The notes: generated by a model from the letters alone, not told the origin. A stretch of DNA of 64,000 nucleotides from CAZYSK01 sp964649415 (GCA_964649415.1 CAZYSK010000018.1:24968-88967); one strand, 5' to 3'. Positions 32,850 to 42,544 are shown, numbered from the stretch's first letter. Program-made: numbers and translations.

Positions 32850-34319
32850 ATGAATCGGAAGTTAGCGCTCGTTTCCGTTGTGCTCGTTCTGGCCTTGGCT
32901 GCCCTGGCCTGCGGGGGCAGCGACAAGGCCACAGCGCCGCCAGCAGCGACAGAAGAACCCGTCGCCCCGCCACCGACCGCCGCTCCAACGGAAAGTGGGG
33001 AAGAACCTGAGGTAGAAACCGAGGAAGAGCTAGTCAGCTATGATACCGTCTTTCCCCTGCCAGATGATGTACAGAACTTCGTGGGTGAGGGAGGAGAGAG
33101 TCAGATCGCCTTCCAAACCCGTCTCAGCATAGAAGAGGCCATTGCGTTCTACCGCAAGGCGCTGGACGATGCAGGCCTGATCGAGTACGAAGTGCTCACC
33201 TCGATTCAGGATGACGGATTCAGCCTGGTCTTTGCCAGCTGGCCCAGTGGTGAAGAAGTCGTCGTCCAGGGCGTGGACTTCGACGACAGCATCAACATCA
33301 GCATCCGCCTGGAAGAAGTGATCGAAGGGGAGATCAACCCACCGCCACCGGACGCTGAGGTGGGCGAGGAATTGCGCAGCGAGTTCGGTGGCTACACGTG
33401 CCAGACAATCCCGGGCTACACCGTGGAAGAGGCTTTCGGTTTCGTCAGTATGGAAGCCCCCGATGCCGACCCTAGTCTCGGCCCGGCCGTATTGCTGATG
33501 GGTGGTGCTGTTGGAGAAGACGGCGGAAAGACGGCCCAGGATCTCTACGACGACTTCGTGAGCGATCTCGAAAGCGGCATTGAGGTCTCAGAGCCGGGAG
33601 AGATCACCGTCGGCGGCGCGACCGGCCTGGTGGCCGATGTCGAGGGAGCGGTCGAAGGACAGAGAATGAGCGGCAGTGCCGTCTTCGTGGCCGTCTCACC
33701 GAATCACCACTTCACCGCTCTCGCGGTTGCTCCGGCTGACCTGTGGGAAGACGATCTGGCTCCGCTCTTCGAAGTGGTGGTTGCCTCCATCACCTTCTTC
33801 GAGCCCGGTGATGCATTCGATCTGGAGGATATGGAAAGCGAGGCGGGAGTGGCCGTCGAAGACGAGGAGAGCCTGATCAACCAATGGGCCACCTCGGCCA
33901 TTGCCAGCTCCGAATACAACAACCCTGACTGGGCCGCAAGCCAGGCCACCGGCGCGCCCGATACCGCCGAGTGCGGTGACTATCAGACCGCCTGGGCTTC
34001 CTTGACGTCGGATGGCGTGGACTGGCTGGAACTTGGTTACGATTTCCCCATAGTGCCTGTTCAGATAGACGTCTATGAGAGCCACTCGCCGGGGTTCATC
34101 GTGCGCGTGGAAGTCGTGGACGAAGAGGGCTACTACCATACGGTTTGGGAGGGAAAGCCGTCGCCTGTCGAAAAGTGTCCGCGCATCTTCTCCATCCCTG
34201 TCATCGGGGTGGATGTCCCGGTGGTGGGAGTGCGCATCCACCTGGATCAGCGTGCGGGCGGCAATTGGGACGAGATTGACGCTGTCGAGTTGATAGGGGC
34301 TGAGGAGGGCAGGAGGTGA
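32850..34319 (+). CDS. Lipoprotein with discoidin-like domain (paralogue B)
   Basis: This 489-residue protein carries a lipoprotein signal (RKLALVSVVLVLALAALAC, Cys21). Residues about 70-160 form an extra module (YDTVFPLPDDVQNFVGEGG, LSIEEAIAFYRKALDDAGL) similar to small domains of other surface lipoproteins. It then shares with the previous gene the module YGFVSMEA/FGFVSMEAPDADPSLGPAV and the discoidin-like domain (ASSEYNNPDWAASQATGAPD, WLELGYDFPIVPVQIDVYE). The two genes are tandem duplicates with different additions. AAGGGAGG precedes the ATG. The 239-bp gap between them holds an imperfect hairpin near 32635-32660 and no convincing gene. Confidence 0.82.
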   Translation: MNRKLALVSVVLVLALAALACGGSDKATAPPAATEEPVAPPPTAAPTESGEEPEVETEEELVSYDTVFPLPDDVQNFVGEGGESQIAFQTRLSIEEAIAFYRKALDDAGLIEYEVLTSIQDDGFSLVFASWPSGEEVVVQGVDFDDSINISIRLEEVIEGEINPPPPDAEVGEELRSEFGGYTCQTIPGYTVEEAFGFVSMEAPDADPSLGPAVLLMGGAVGEDGGKTAQDLYDDFVSDLESGIEVSEPGEITVGGATGLVADVEGAVEGQRMSGSAVFVAVSPNHHFTALAVAPADLWEDDLAPLFEVVVASITFFEPGDAFDLEDMESEAGVAVEDEESLINQWATSAIASSEYNNPDWAASQATGAPDTAECGDYQTAWASLTSDGVDWLELGYDFPIVPVQIDVYESHSPGFIVRVEVVDEEGYYHTVWEGKPSPVEKCPRIFSIPVIGVDVPVVGVRIHLDQRAGGNWDEIDAVELIGAEEGRR

Positions 34320-34396
34320 TACGATGACGAGTGTCTGAAAGCAGAGCTCCATTCGTGATACGCAACACGTGCAATAGACGAGATAGGAGAATGAAA

Positions 34397-35083
34397 ATGG
34401 ACATCGGAAGATCATTTACATACGTTGCGGAGGATCAGGATTGGATCAAGAAGGTTCTGCTCGGCGGTGCTATCACCTTGATCCCTATCGTCGGACAGGT
34501 CTTCGCCCTTGGCTACATGATAAAAACGCTGAAGAACGTCGTCGCCGGAGAAGAGACCCCGCTGCCAGAGATCGGCGACTTTGGCGGCAAGCTGGTCGAG
34601 GGGTTGAAGGGAGGAGTGATCGCACTCGTCTACGGCTTGCCTCTCATTCTCTTTGGCGCGTGCTCGCAGACTGGCAGCTTGGCCCCGCTTGTGGCCGAGA
34701 ACGTTGACCCCGACATCGTTGAGACTCTGACCTCCGTATCCATCGGGGTGAGCGCCTGCTGCGGCTGTCTCTTGCTGCTCTACGTCATCCTGATGGGCTT
34801 GGTGCTCCCCTTTGCGCTGGGCAAATACGCCGAGACCGGGCAGATGGGCGCTGCATTCAAACTGAGTGATATCTTCAACATGCTCAAGAGCAGTATTGGC
34901 CCGGCGCTCATCGTGCTGTTGGTGGGAGGACTGACGGTCTTTGTGGCCGAGCTCGTGGGCCTGATTGCGTGCGGCATCGGCTTGTTCTTCGCGTTGTTCT
35001 ACGCTCAACTGGTGATGGCCTTTCTCTACGGATCGCTCTACCGCCGGGCCAGGGGCCTCACGCTACAGCCAGAACAGCCCTAA
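34397..35083 (+). CDS. DUF4013-like multi-pass membrane protein
   Basis: This 228-residue protein begins DIGRSFTYVAEDQDWIKKVL and continues GGAITLIPIVGQVFALGYMI, the usual start of the DUF4013 family. Four or five hydrophobic helices follow (around residues 23-47, 75-92, 115-140, 160-200). The family function is unknown. ATG 34397 has AGGAGA 6 bp upstream; the in-frame ATG at 34391 would leave no spacing. It follows the lipoprotein genes and may be in the same transcript. Confidence 0.85.
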   Translation: MDIGRSFTYVAEDQDWIKKVLLGGAITLIPIVGQVFALGYMIKTLKNVVAGEETPLPEIGDFGGKLVEGLKGGVIALVYGLPLILFGACSQTGSLAPLVAENVDPDIVETLTSVSIGVSACCGCLLLLYVILMGLVLPFALGKYAETGQMGAAFKLSDIFNMLKSSIGPALIVLLVGGLTVFVAELVGLIACGIGLFFALFYAQLVMAFLYGSLYRRARGLTLQPEQP

Positions 35084-35209
35084 GCGGATAGACCTTCACT
35101 CGAACTGGCAGGCGTCAATGAGTGGAAACCTCGGATCGGCAGGGTGAACGGATCAGTTTGCCAAGAATCCGCCAACCCTGCCCATCCGTGTTCTATGAGG
35201 CGAAATACC

Positions 35210-37975
35210 ATGAAAACCAAACAAATGGCTATAGCCTTTACCCTCGGCTCGGGGCTGCCCCTGGCCTGGTTGCTGGCGATCGTGCTCGTGCCGCTGGCCG
35301 CAGTGACGGCGCTGGCGGCAGGGCTGAACGCGGCCCAGGCCACGCCCCCGGAGCCTTACCTGGTCGAAGACATCAATCTCTGGACTCAGGACTCGGATCC
35401 GGATGAACTGATAGACGTGAACGGCACGCTCTTCTTCGTCGCAGACGATGGCGACCACGGGGAGGAATTGTGGAAGAGCGATGGCACAAAAGCGGGTACA
35501 GTGCTGGTCAAAGACATCTGGCCGGGGAGTGACGGTTCGGAACCAGACGCTCTGACCGCTATGGACGGCACGCTCTATTTCCGGGCCGACAATGGCGTCA
35601 GCGGCATCGAGCTGTGGAAGAGCGACGGCACGGAGGCTGGCACGGTGCTGGTCAAGGACATCTACCCGTGGAGCAATGGTTCGGACCCGGAACAGCTGAC
35701 CGTCGTGGACGGCACACTCTTCTTCAAGGCCAACGATGGCAACAGCGGCTTTGAGCTATGGAAGAGCGACGGCACCAGGAGCGGTACGGTGCGGGTCAAG
35801 GATATCTGTAATGGGACGTGCGGCTCGTATATGAGCAATCTAACCGCCGTGAGCGACACGCTTTTCTTCCAGGCCAACGATGGCAGCAGCGGGTCTGAGC
35901 TGTGGAAGAGCGATGGCACCAGGAGCGGCACGGTGCGGGTCCGCGACATCTACACCGGGAGTGGTAGTTCGAACCCGTACGGCCTGACCGCCGTGAGCGA
36001 CACGCTTCTCTTCCGCGCCAACGATGGCAGCAGCGGTCGCGAGCTGTGGAAGAGTGACGGCACGGAGGGAGGCACGGTGTTGGTCCGCGATATCTGTACC
36101 GGGACGTGCCATTCGCAGATGAACTACCTGACCGCCGTGGGTGGCACGCTCTTTTTCCAGGCCAGAGATGGCGTCAGCGGGGTCGAATTGTGGAAGAGCG
36201 ACGGCACGGAGGGAGGCACGGTGCGGGTCCGCGATATCTACACCGGGAGTAGCGGCTCGAGCCCGTCCTATCTGGCCGTCGTGAATCGCGTGCTCTTTTT
36301 CCGCGCCACCGATGGTGTCGGCGGGGCCGAGTTGTGGAAGAGCGACGGCACGGAGGGAGGCACGGTGCGGGTCCGCGACATCTACGCCGGGAGTAGCGGC
36401 TCGTATCCGAGCTATCTGGTCGCCGTGAACGGCGCGCTCTTCTTCAAGGCCAACGATGGCGTTAGCGGGGCTGAGTTGTGGAAGAGCGATGGCACGAAGG
36501 GAGGCACGGTGCGGGTCAGGGATATCCGCGTCGGAAGCGATGGGTCGAACTTGAGGTATCTGACCGATGTGAGCGGCACGCTCTTTTTCCAGGCCGACGA
36601 TGGTCCCAGCGGGGCCGAGTTGTACAAGAGCGACGGCACGGAGGGAGGCACGCTGCGGCTCAGAGATATCTGTACCAGGACTTGCGACTCGTCTCCGAAC
36701 TGTCTGACTGCTGTGGACGGCGCGCTCTTTTTCAGCGCCGACGATGGCGACCACGGTACGGAGTTGTGGAAGAGCGACGGCACGGAGGGAGGCACGGTGC
36801 GGGTCAGGGATATCTGTACCGGGACGTGCAGTTCGTATGTGGGCGATCTGTCCGCCGTGGACGGCGCGCTCTTTTTCAGCGCCGACGATGGCGTCAGCGG
36901 CTACGAGCTGTGGAAGAGCGACGGCACGGAGGGAGGCACGACGCAGGTCAGGGATATCTGTACCGGGACGTGCGGTTCGTATGTGGGCGATCTGGCCGCC
37001 GTGGACGGCACACTCTTCTTCCAAGCCAACGATGGCGACCACGGTAAGGAGCTGTGGAAGAGCGACGGCACCAGGGACGGCACGGTGCAGGTCAAGGATA
37101 TCTGTACTGGAACGTGCAGCTCGTATCCGGGCTATCTGACCGACGTAGCTGGTACTCTCTTCTTTGGGGCCACCGATGGTGTCGGCGGCTACGAGCTATG
37201 GAAGAGCGACGGCACGGAGGGAGGTACGGTGTTGGTCCGCGATATCTGTACCGGGACGTGTGACTCCTATCTGAACTATCTGACCGTCGTGGACGGCACG
37301 CTCTTCTTCCAGGCCAACGATGGTGTCAGTGGGTCTGAGCTGTGGAAGAGCGACGGCACGCGGGGAGGCACGATGCGGGTCAAGGATATCTATACCGGGA
37401 CGTTCGGCTCGTATGCGAGCGATCTGATCGCCGTAAGCGACATGCTCTTTTTCAGCGCTAACGATGGCAGCAACGGCTCTGAGCTGTGGAGGAGCGACGG
37501 CACCAGGGACGGCACGGTGCAGGTCAGGGATATCTGTACCGGGACGTGCAGCTCGTCTCCGGACTGTCTGACCGACGTAGATGGCACTCTCTTCTTTGCG
37601 GCCTCCGATGGTGTCGGCGGCTACGAGTTGTGGAAGAGCGACGGCACGGAGGGAGGCACGGTGCGGGTCAGAGATATCTACACCGGGAGTAGCAGTTCGT
37701 CTCTGGAGTATCTGACTGCCATGAACGGCATGCTCTTCTTCCAGGCCACCGACGGCGTCAGCGGGGCCGAGTTGTGGACCAGTGACGGCACGGAGGGAGG
37801 CACGGTGCAGGTCAGTGACATCTACACCGGGAGTAGCGATTCGTCTCCGGAGGATCTGACCGGTGTGGACGGCACGCTTTTCTTTGCCGCCGGCGATGGG
37901 CTGCATGGAACGGAGCTGTGGGCTGTGCCGCTAAGGTACCATGTCTACTTACCGCTTGTCGTGAAGAATCACTAA
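35210..37975 (+). CDS. Secreted ELWxSDGT repeat protein
   Basis: This 921-residue protein has a signal peptide and then 18 consecutive units of about 48 residues (144 bp). Each unit has the form ELWKSDGT-x3-GTVxVxDI-(Y/C)-x-G-(S/T)-x2-S-x5-LT-x-V-(D/S)-x-TLFFxAxDG. Units alternate between a DICTGTC version with paired Cys and a DIYTGSS version without. The last unit ends in ELWAVPLRYHVYLPLVVKNH. A YLPLV-type end is frequent on secreted Chloroflexota proteins and may be a sorting or anchoring signal; that is a recollection, not proven here. The array should fold as a beta-propeller or beta-solenoid. DNA units are near-identical, which points to recent expansion. ATG 35195 is an alternative start. 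Confidence 0.88.
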   Translation: MKTKQMAIAFTLGSGLPLAWLLAIVLVPLAAVTALAAGLNAAQATPPEPYLVEDINLWTQDSDPDELIDVNGTLFFVADDGDHGEELWKSDGTKAGTVLVKDIWPGSDGSEPDALTAMDGTLYFRADNGVSGIELWKSDGTEAGTVLVKDIYPWSNGSDPEQLTVVDGTLFFKANDGNSGFELWKSDGTRSGTVRVKDICNGTCGSYMSNLTAVSDTLFFQANDGSSGSELWKSDGTRSGTVRVRDIYTGSGSSNPYGLTAVSDTLLFRANDGSSGRELWKSDGTEGGTVLVRDICTGTCHSQMNYLTAVGGTLFFQARDGVSGVELWKSDGTEGGTVRVRDIYTGSSGSSPSYLAVVNRVLFFRATDGVGGAELWKSDGTEGGTVRVRDIYAGSSGSYPSYLVAVNGALFFKANDGVSGAELWKSDGTKGGTVRVRDIRVGSDGSNLRYLTDVSGTLFFQADDGPSGAELYKSDGTEGGTLRLRDICTRTCDSSPNCLTAVDGALFFSADDGDHGTELWKSDGTEGGTVRVRDICTGTCSSYVGDLSAVDGALFFSADDGVSGYELWKSDGTEGGTTQVRDICTGTCGSYVGDLAAVDGTLFFQANDGDHGKELWKSDGTRDGTVQVKDICTGTCSSYPGYLTDVAGTLFFGATDGVGGYELWKSDGTEGGTVLVRDICTGTCDSYLNYLTVVDGTLFFQANDGVSGSELWKSDGTRGGTMRVKDIYTGTFGSYASDLIAVSDMLFFSANDGSNGSELWRSDGTRDGTVQVRDICTGTCSSSPDCLTDVDGTLFFAASDGVGGYELWKSDGTEGGTVRVRDIYTGSSSSSLEYLTAMNGMLFFQATDGVSGAELWTSDGTEGGTVQVSDIYTGSSDSSPEDLTGVDGTLFFAAGDGLHGTELWAVPLRYHVYLPLVVKNH

Positions 37976-37985
37976 TAACCGGAGG

Positions 37986-38025
37986 AGCCCCTTTGGGTCT
38001 CAGAAAACCCAAAGGGGCTTTCTGT
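37986..38025 (+). terminator. Intrinsic terminator after the repeat protein
   Basis: AGCCCCTTTGGGT (37986-37998) pairs perfectly with ACCCAAAGGGGCT (38007-38019) and is followed by TTCTGT. The rest of the region to 38249 contains no gene. Confidence 0.85.
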
Positions 38026-38249
38026 AGCGAAATGGATAGGAGGTGGGGTGGCGGCTTCTGTACAGCGGAAGCGGTGTTCTCCGCCGGGTCCAGGGCGACG
38101 AAGTCGCGCAGGCAGGACAAGTTGACTGTCCGGGTTGCCCGAAACGTCACTTCTGAAAACGACGATTTTGTGCTATCATGCCGTCTATCCGGCGCTCGAT
38201 TGATGACGTCACTTGCTCAGACCCTGAGGGCGGGATCAAGGACGAGGAC

Positions 38250-39980
38250 ATGTCAACCAACGCTCCAACCCCACTGCAGGAAGACACAGAGGCATTGCTG
38301 CGCGAGGGCATCTCCGCCGCAAAATCAGGGCAGCGGGACCGCGCTCGCGAGATGCTGACACACGTCGTGGAGCAGGACGAGGAGAACGCCCTGGCGTGGC
38401 TGTGGCTGAGCGGCATGGTGGACAGCCTGGAGGATCGGGAGGTGTGCCTGGAGAACGTCCTGGCGCTTGATCCCGACAATGATGTCGCCCGCAGGGGGTT
38501 GGCTGTCTTGCGCCGGCAGAGGCTGGACCGATCGCTGCGCGAGGGCATCTCCGCTGCAAAATCGGGGCAACGCGACCGCGCTTGCGAGCTTTTTACACGC
38601 GTCGTGGAACAGGATGAGGAGAACGTCCAGGCTTGGCTGTGGCTGAGCGGCGTGGTGGATGGCCTGGACGAGCGAGAGACCTGCCTGGAAAACGTGCTGG
38701 CGCTCGACCCCGCCAACGAGGCAGCACAGAGGGGATTGTCCATTGTGCGGGTGCAGAAGCAGAGCCGGACACCATTCTCTACTGAAGCGGCAACAGGGGA
38801 TGGCGCACCTGCTTCGCCGCCGGATGCCGCGCCATCAGAATTGCGCTCTTATACGAGTGATAGCTCCTCACATCTCTCCACTGAAGCGCCCAATCGCCCG
38901 CCGGCCCTCGTGGAATCGGAGACACTGCCCGCCTCGTCCCCTTCTGATGCGGACAGCTATTCCGCAGCCGACCCGGCGACAGACCGGCTGTTCCCTGAGT
39001 CCCCTGTGGCAGTGCCGGCTCTCTTCCCTGCCTCGTTGGAGCCAGAGACAGAGACTGAGGCTGAGGCTGAGCCTGCCCCATCCCCGCTCTTCGGCCAGCC
39101 TGACGAGGAGTATCTGTGTCCCTACTGCGCGGCCCTGACGGAACCTGACGACCGCCGGTGCAAGAACTGCCACAACAAGCTGTGGATCAAATTCAGAAAG
39201 CAGGAGAAGCGTTCCTCCTGGTTGTGGGTCGCTTTGGCCTTGCAGGCGCTCAACACCCTTCCTCTGCTCGTTCTTCCCCTGATGCTCGGCGTAATCGTTT
39301 TCGCACCCGCAGGCAACGAGGTCTCCGCGATGATATCGGGGATGATGGAAATGTACGCTGACCTGCTTGGCGTCAGCGCCTCTGTGGTCGAGACGGGGGC
39401 GATGATTGCATTCTTCGTCACCCTGCTGATTTCCCTGGTGGGCCTGATCGTGCTGATCGGCCTGTACATGCGCTGGAGACTCGCTTTCTACCTGTTCCTG
39501 GTCAGCACCGCATTGGGCCTTTTCTGGACCGTTGCGAATGTCATCATGTCCTTCTCGCCGGACTCGGCCTTCACGCTGGCCGGTGGAAGCAGCCTCGTCT
39601 GCTCCGGCGTCAATGTGGTCGTAGCGCTGGCGAGGCTTATGCTGGCGTTCCAGATTCAAGAGGATTTTGAGTTCGAGAGAGAACGCATGTTGCTTCGCCT
39701 CGACCCTGACGTGAGCAGCGGTACCATGATCCTGGCTCGGGGCCACGAGTACGCCAAGCGCAAGATGTGGGGCATGGCCGCCTTCCACATGCGGCGCGCT
39801 GTCCTCGCGATGCCCAACCAGTCTGGCCCGCGCATCGCCTTGACCCTGGCGTACATCAGGCTGGAGCGCTACGACCTGGCCGCCCACTCGCTGGCAGAGG
39901 CCAGGCGCATCAGCCCGGATAACGCCCACGTCCAGGAGTTGCAGGCCGTGCTGGACGAGTTGCGCTCCGGCGACAGCTAG
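38250..39980 (+). CDS. TPR and zinc-ribbon membrane protein
   Basis: This 576-residue protein opens with two near-identical 80-residue TPR-like units (LREGISAAKSGQRDRAREML and LREGISAAKSGQRDRACELF, each with AWLWLSG and CLENVLALDP). A Pro/Ser/Glu-rich linker follows to about 285. A zinc ribbon (YLCPYCAALTEPDDRRCKNC) lies near residue 290-310. Four transmembrane helices then occupy about 325-475, and a helical TPR-like tail ends the chain (AAFHMRRAVLAMPNQSGPR). A membrane scaffold role is likely. ATG 38250 is preceded by GACGAGGA; a longer frame from 38178 is possible. A homologous family exists but no function is known. Confidence 0.8.
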   Translation: MSTNAPTPLQEDTEALLREGISAAKSGQRDRAREMLTHVVEQDEENALAWLWLSGMVDSLEDREVCLENVLALDPDNDVARRGLAVLRRQRLDRSLREGISAAKSGQRDRACELFTRVVEQDEENVQAWLWLSGVVDGLDERETCLENVLALDPANEAAQRGLSIVRVQKQSRTPFSTEAATGDGAPASPPDAAPSELRSYTSDSSSHLSTEAPNRPPALVESETLPASSPSDADSYSAADPATDRLFPESPVAVPALFPASLEPETETEAEAEPAPSPLFGQPDEEYLCPYCAALTEPDDRRCKNCHNKLWIKFRKQEKRSSWLWVALALQALNTLPLLVLPLMLGVIVFAPAGNEVSAMISGMMEMYADLLGVSASVVETGAMIAFFVTLLISLVGLIVLIGLYMRWRLAFYLFLVSTALGLFWTVANVIMSFSPDSAFTLAGGSSLVCSGVNVVVALARLMLAFQIQEDFEFERERMLLRLDPDVSSGTMILARGHEYAKRKMWGMAAFHMRRAVLAMPNQSGPRIALTLAYIRLERYDLAAHSLAEARRISPDNAHVQELQAVLDELRSGDS

Positions 39981-39984
39981 ACTT

Positions 39985-40006
39985 GACAGGTTTTCCGAAA
40001 CCTGTC
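39985..40006. repeat. Hairpin GACAGGTTT-TCCG-AAACCTGTC
   Basis: Perfect 9-bp arms with a TCCG loop and no T-run. The same TTTCCGAA loop closes the hairpin at 62220-62253, and the ACCTGTCAGGT end matches the palindromes at 15129-15169. Confidence 0.7.
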
Positions 40007-40037
40007 AGGTCTCTGCCGGAGTGCCGTGGGGCGGCGT

Positions 40038-40895
40038 ATGATTGGCCTTCACGATGACTTCACGGAGGCACCTGGTTCCCGCTGGCGTCGCTACGTCGTA
40101 GCCAGGGGCAGGCTAGAGCCAGGCGAATCTACGCTGCGCTTTGTCCTGGATGACGCGACTGCCCGCACGTACTCGGACGCCCAGATTGACGACTACCAGG
40201 GACTGCCTCGCGCTCGTTTCCCCTGGCGACCGCCCCTCACGATGACCGTGCGCGCCCGCTTCTCGCACCCGGCGGCCCGTGTGCCTGGCACTTCCCAGGC
40301 ACACGGGACGGAGCGCACGCCGGGCCTGCGTGGAACCGCCGGCTTCGGCTTCTGGAACGATCCATTCCTGATGACGGGCGCGCGGGTGCCAACCCTCCCC
40401 CGCGCCATCTGGTTTTTCTACGCGTCACCCCCCTCGAACATGAGGCTGGACATGGGGACGCCGGGTTGCGGCTGGAAGGCAGCGACCATAGACGCGTTGC
40501 GCCCTGCTGCCTTGTTGCTCGCTCCGTCCGCGCCGCTGGCGGCGTTGCTGATGAACGTCCGCCCCCTTTACCGGGCGATTTGGCCTCCCATCCAGCGGGC
40601 TCTGAACGTGGCCGAGGCGGCACTTGACGCGCCGATGACGGATTGGCACACCTACGTGCTCGACTGGGGCTGCGAGCGGGCGCGCTTCAGCGTGGATGGA
40701 GAGCCCGTACTGGAAAGCGCTCCCTCGCCGCACGGGCCGCTGGGCTTCGTGATGTGGTTGGACAACCAGTACATGGTGGCGACGCCATGGGGACGGCTGG
40801 GTTGGGGCCTGCTGGACGTGCCGGACCGGCAGTGGATGGAGGTAGACTATCTGGCGATCGAACCGCGTGCGGGTCATGGCGACGTGGAAGTTTGA
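40038..40895 (+). CDS. Concanavalin A-like (GH16-type) domain protein
   Basis: This 285-residue protein begins HDDFTEAPGSRWRRYV and shows alternating beta strands with TAGFGFWNDPF, TDWHTYVLDWGCERARFSVDG and GFVMWLDNQYMVATPWGRLGWG. These are the strand patterns of family 16-type jelly rolls. The glycosidase E-x-D-x2-E motif is not evident, so it may bind rather than hydrolyse sugars. A Gly/Pro-rich insertion with a small GTGCCTGGCAC-like repeat lies near base 40280. ATG 40038 is preferred over GTG 40026. No signal peptide is visible. Confidence 0.65.
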   Translation: MIGLHDDFTEAPGSRWRRYVVARGRLEPGESTLRFVLDDATARTYSDAQIDDYQGLPRARFPWRPPLTMTVRARFSHPAARVPGTSQAHGTERTPGLRGTAGFGFWNDPFLMTGARVPTLPRAIWFFYASPPSNMRLDMGTPGCGWKAATIDALRPAALLLAPSAPLAALLMNVRPLYRAIWPPIQRALNVAEAALDAPMTDWHTYVLDWGCERARFSVDGEPVLESAPSPHGPLGFVMWLDNQYMVATPWGRLGWGLLDVPDRQWMEVDYLAIEPRAGHGDVEV

Positions 40896-40957
40896 CATTC
40901 TGCCCCGGCTGTGATATGATCGCCCGCAACAGTTGAATATCACTGGATGGGAGTTAC

Positions 40958-41109
40958 CTCATCGAGAGAGGTGGAGGGACCGGCCCTGCGAAACCTCGGC
41001 AACCAGGTTGGCGCGCCATCAGAGTAGCGCCTTTGTACCACTGTTGGCGTGACAGACGTGCCCTATGGTGCCAATTCCGGCAGACCCGCAGTGGGATCTG
41101 GAAGATGAG
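40958..41109 (+). ncRNA. SAM-I riboswitch (S box)
   Basis: The P1 5' side CTCATC (40958-40963) and 3' side GATGAG (41104-41109) pair. Between them are the conserved GAGAGAGGTGGAGGGAC, GGCCCTGCGAAACCTCGGCA and GGTGCCAATTCC segments of the SAM-I class. The expression platform is the terminator that follows, so SAM should repress the downstream Cys/Met enzyme, lysC and asd. Class assignment is by consensus match. Confidence 0.95.
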
Positions 41110-41128
41110 AACGTGGCAACGACACAAG

Positions 41129-41165
41129 AGCCTCTTCAAGATACCTGCTGAAGAGGCTTTTTCTG
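41129..41165 (+). terminator. Terminator of the SAM-I expression platform
   Basis: AGCCTCTTCA (41129-41138) pairs with TGAAGAGGCT (41149-41158), followed by TTTTCTGTT. It lies 20 nt after P1. Confidence 0.9.
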
Positions 41166-41326
41166 TTCCTCTTCTTCCCGGCTTTCGTTCGACCTGATCC
41201 AAGCCTCTCCCCTTCCGCTGTGGGGGGATGCGCAGCGGTCTCTTGAGGAAGCCTCCATCGACCGGCAACCATTTGGAGCTGAACCGAGCCTTGGAATAGC
41301 CAGAACGACCGGAGAGGAGAGAACCC

Positions 41327-42508
41327 GTGACTACTCATTTGTCGACCCAAGCCGTACACGCCGGCGAGGAGAGGCGAAAGCCTCACAGTGCATTGACTAC
41401 GCCGATCGTCCAGACGTCGACCTACGTCTTCGAGGACACCGCCGAGGTTCGAGCATTCGTGCGACGCAAGGCGGCGGGTGAACCGAGGGGGAGGGAGGAA
41501 TACGGGCGCTACGGCAACCCGACCCAGACCGCGGCGGAGCGCAAGATAGCCGCCCTGGAGGGCGGAGAGCGGGCCTTGCTTTTCTCCAGCGGGATGAACG
41601 CCATCACCAGTACGCTCCTGACGTTGCTGGGCAGCGGGGATCACCTGGTGCTGGTCGACGGTTGCTACCGCCGCACGCGACAGTTTGCCCGCGAATACCT
41701 GGCCCGCTGGGGCGTCGAGACCACCCTGGTGCCCATCGACGACGCCTCCGCGCTGGCCGCGGCCATTCGTCCGAGCACCCGCGTGATCTTCGCCGAGACG
41801 CCGACCAACCCTTACCTGCGGGTGATGGATCTCTCGCGGATGGCCGGGGTCGCCGGTCAGCGTGGCATCGTCATCGTCGTAGACAGCACCTTCGCTACAC
41901 CGGTCAACATGCGCCCCCTGGAGCACGGGCTTGACCTGGTGATTCACAGCGCGACCAAGTACCTGGGCGGGCACAACGATCTCCTGGCCGGGGCGGTCGT
42001 TGGCTCCGATGAGCTCCTGGCGAGGATTGAGGCGACGCGCGGCGTGTTGGGCGGCGTGAGCAGCCCCGATGCCGCTTACCTGCTGCTGCGAGGCATGAAG
42101 ACGCTTGATCTGCGCGTGCGCCGGCAGAACGACAACGGATTGCGCCTCGCCCGCTTCCTAGAGGGACACCCCGCTGTCCACCGCGTGTACTACCCCGGCC
42201 TGCCCAGCCATCCCGACTACGAGGTCGCGCGGCGGCAGATGACAGGATTCGGCGGGGTGGTCAGCTTTGAGATCGACGGCGACCTGGAGGAGACGGGGCG
42301 TTTCATAGATCGCCTCCGGTTGCCCTACATCGGTCCGACGCTGGGTGGTGTGGAAAGCATCGCTCAGCAGCAGGCGATATTCATCTCGCTCGATCCCGAG
42401 GAACGCCGCGCGTCCGGCATCTCCGACAGCCTGGTGCGCTATGCCGTGGGCATTGAGGCCGCCGAGGACCTGATCGCCGATCTGGACCAGGCGCTGGCGG
42501 GCGTGTAG
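41327..42508 (+). CDS. PLP-dependent Cys/Met metabolism enzyme (cystathionine gamma-synthase/lyase family)
   Basis: This 393-residue enzyme belongs to the trans-sulfuration family. Family segments are YGRYGNPTQTAAERKIAALEGG, FAETPTNPYLRVMDL, VDSTFATPVNM and the PLP-lysine motif SATKYLGGHND. The C-terminal end has LGGVESIAQQQAIFISL. Reaction choice between cystathionine gamma-synthase, gamma-lyase and methionine gamma-lyase cannot be made safely from sequence alone. The SAM-I riboswitch and neighbouring aspartate-family genes favour methionine synthesis (gamma-synthase). GTG start with GGAGAGGAGAG upstream. Confidence 0.88.
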   Translation: MTTHLSTQAVHAGEERRKPHSALTTPIVQTSTYVFEDTAEVRAFVRRKAAGEPRGREEYGRYGNPTQTAAERKIAALEGGERALLFSSGMNAITSTLLTLLGSGDHLVLVDGCYRRTRQFAREYLARWGVETTLVPIDDASALAAAIRPSTRVIFAETPTNPYLRVMDLSRMAGVAGQRGIVIVVDSTFATPVNMRPLEHGLDLVIHSATKYLGGHNDLLAGAVVGSDELLARIEATRGVLGGVSSPDAAYLLLRGMKTLDLRVRRQNDNGLRLARFLEGHPAVHRVYYPGLPSHPDYEVARRQMTGFGGVVSFEIDGDLEETGRFIDRLRLPYIGPTLGGVESIAQQQAIFISLDPEERRASGISDSLVRYAVGIEAAEDLIADLDQALAGV

Positions 42509-42544
42509 CCGGATGGGACCAGACGAGATGAGGAGGAGGGAGCC

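Noticed and set aside
35840..37042. Long minus-strand repetitive frame
   Set aside because: It only mirrors the ELWxSDGT repeat gene on the plus strand; the repeat in DNA keeps all frames open.
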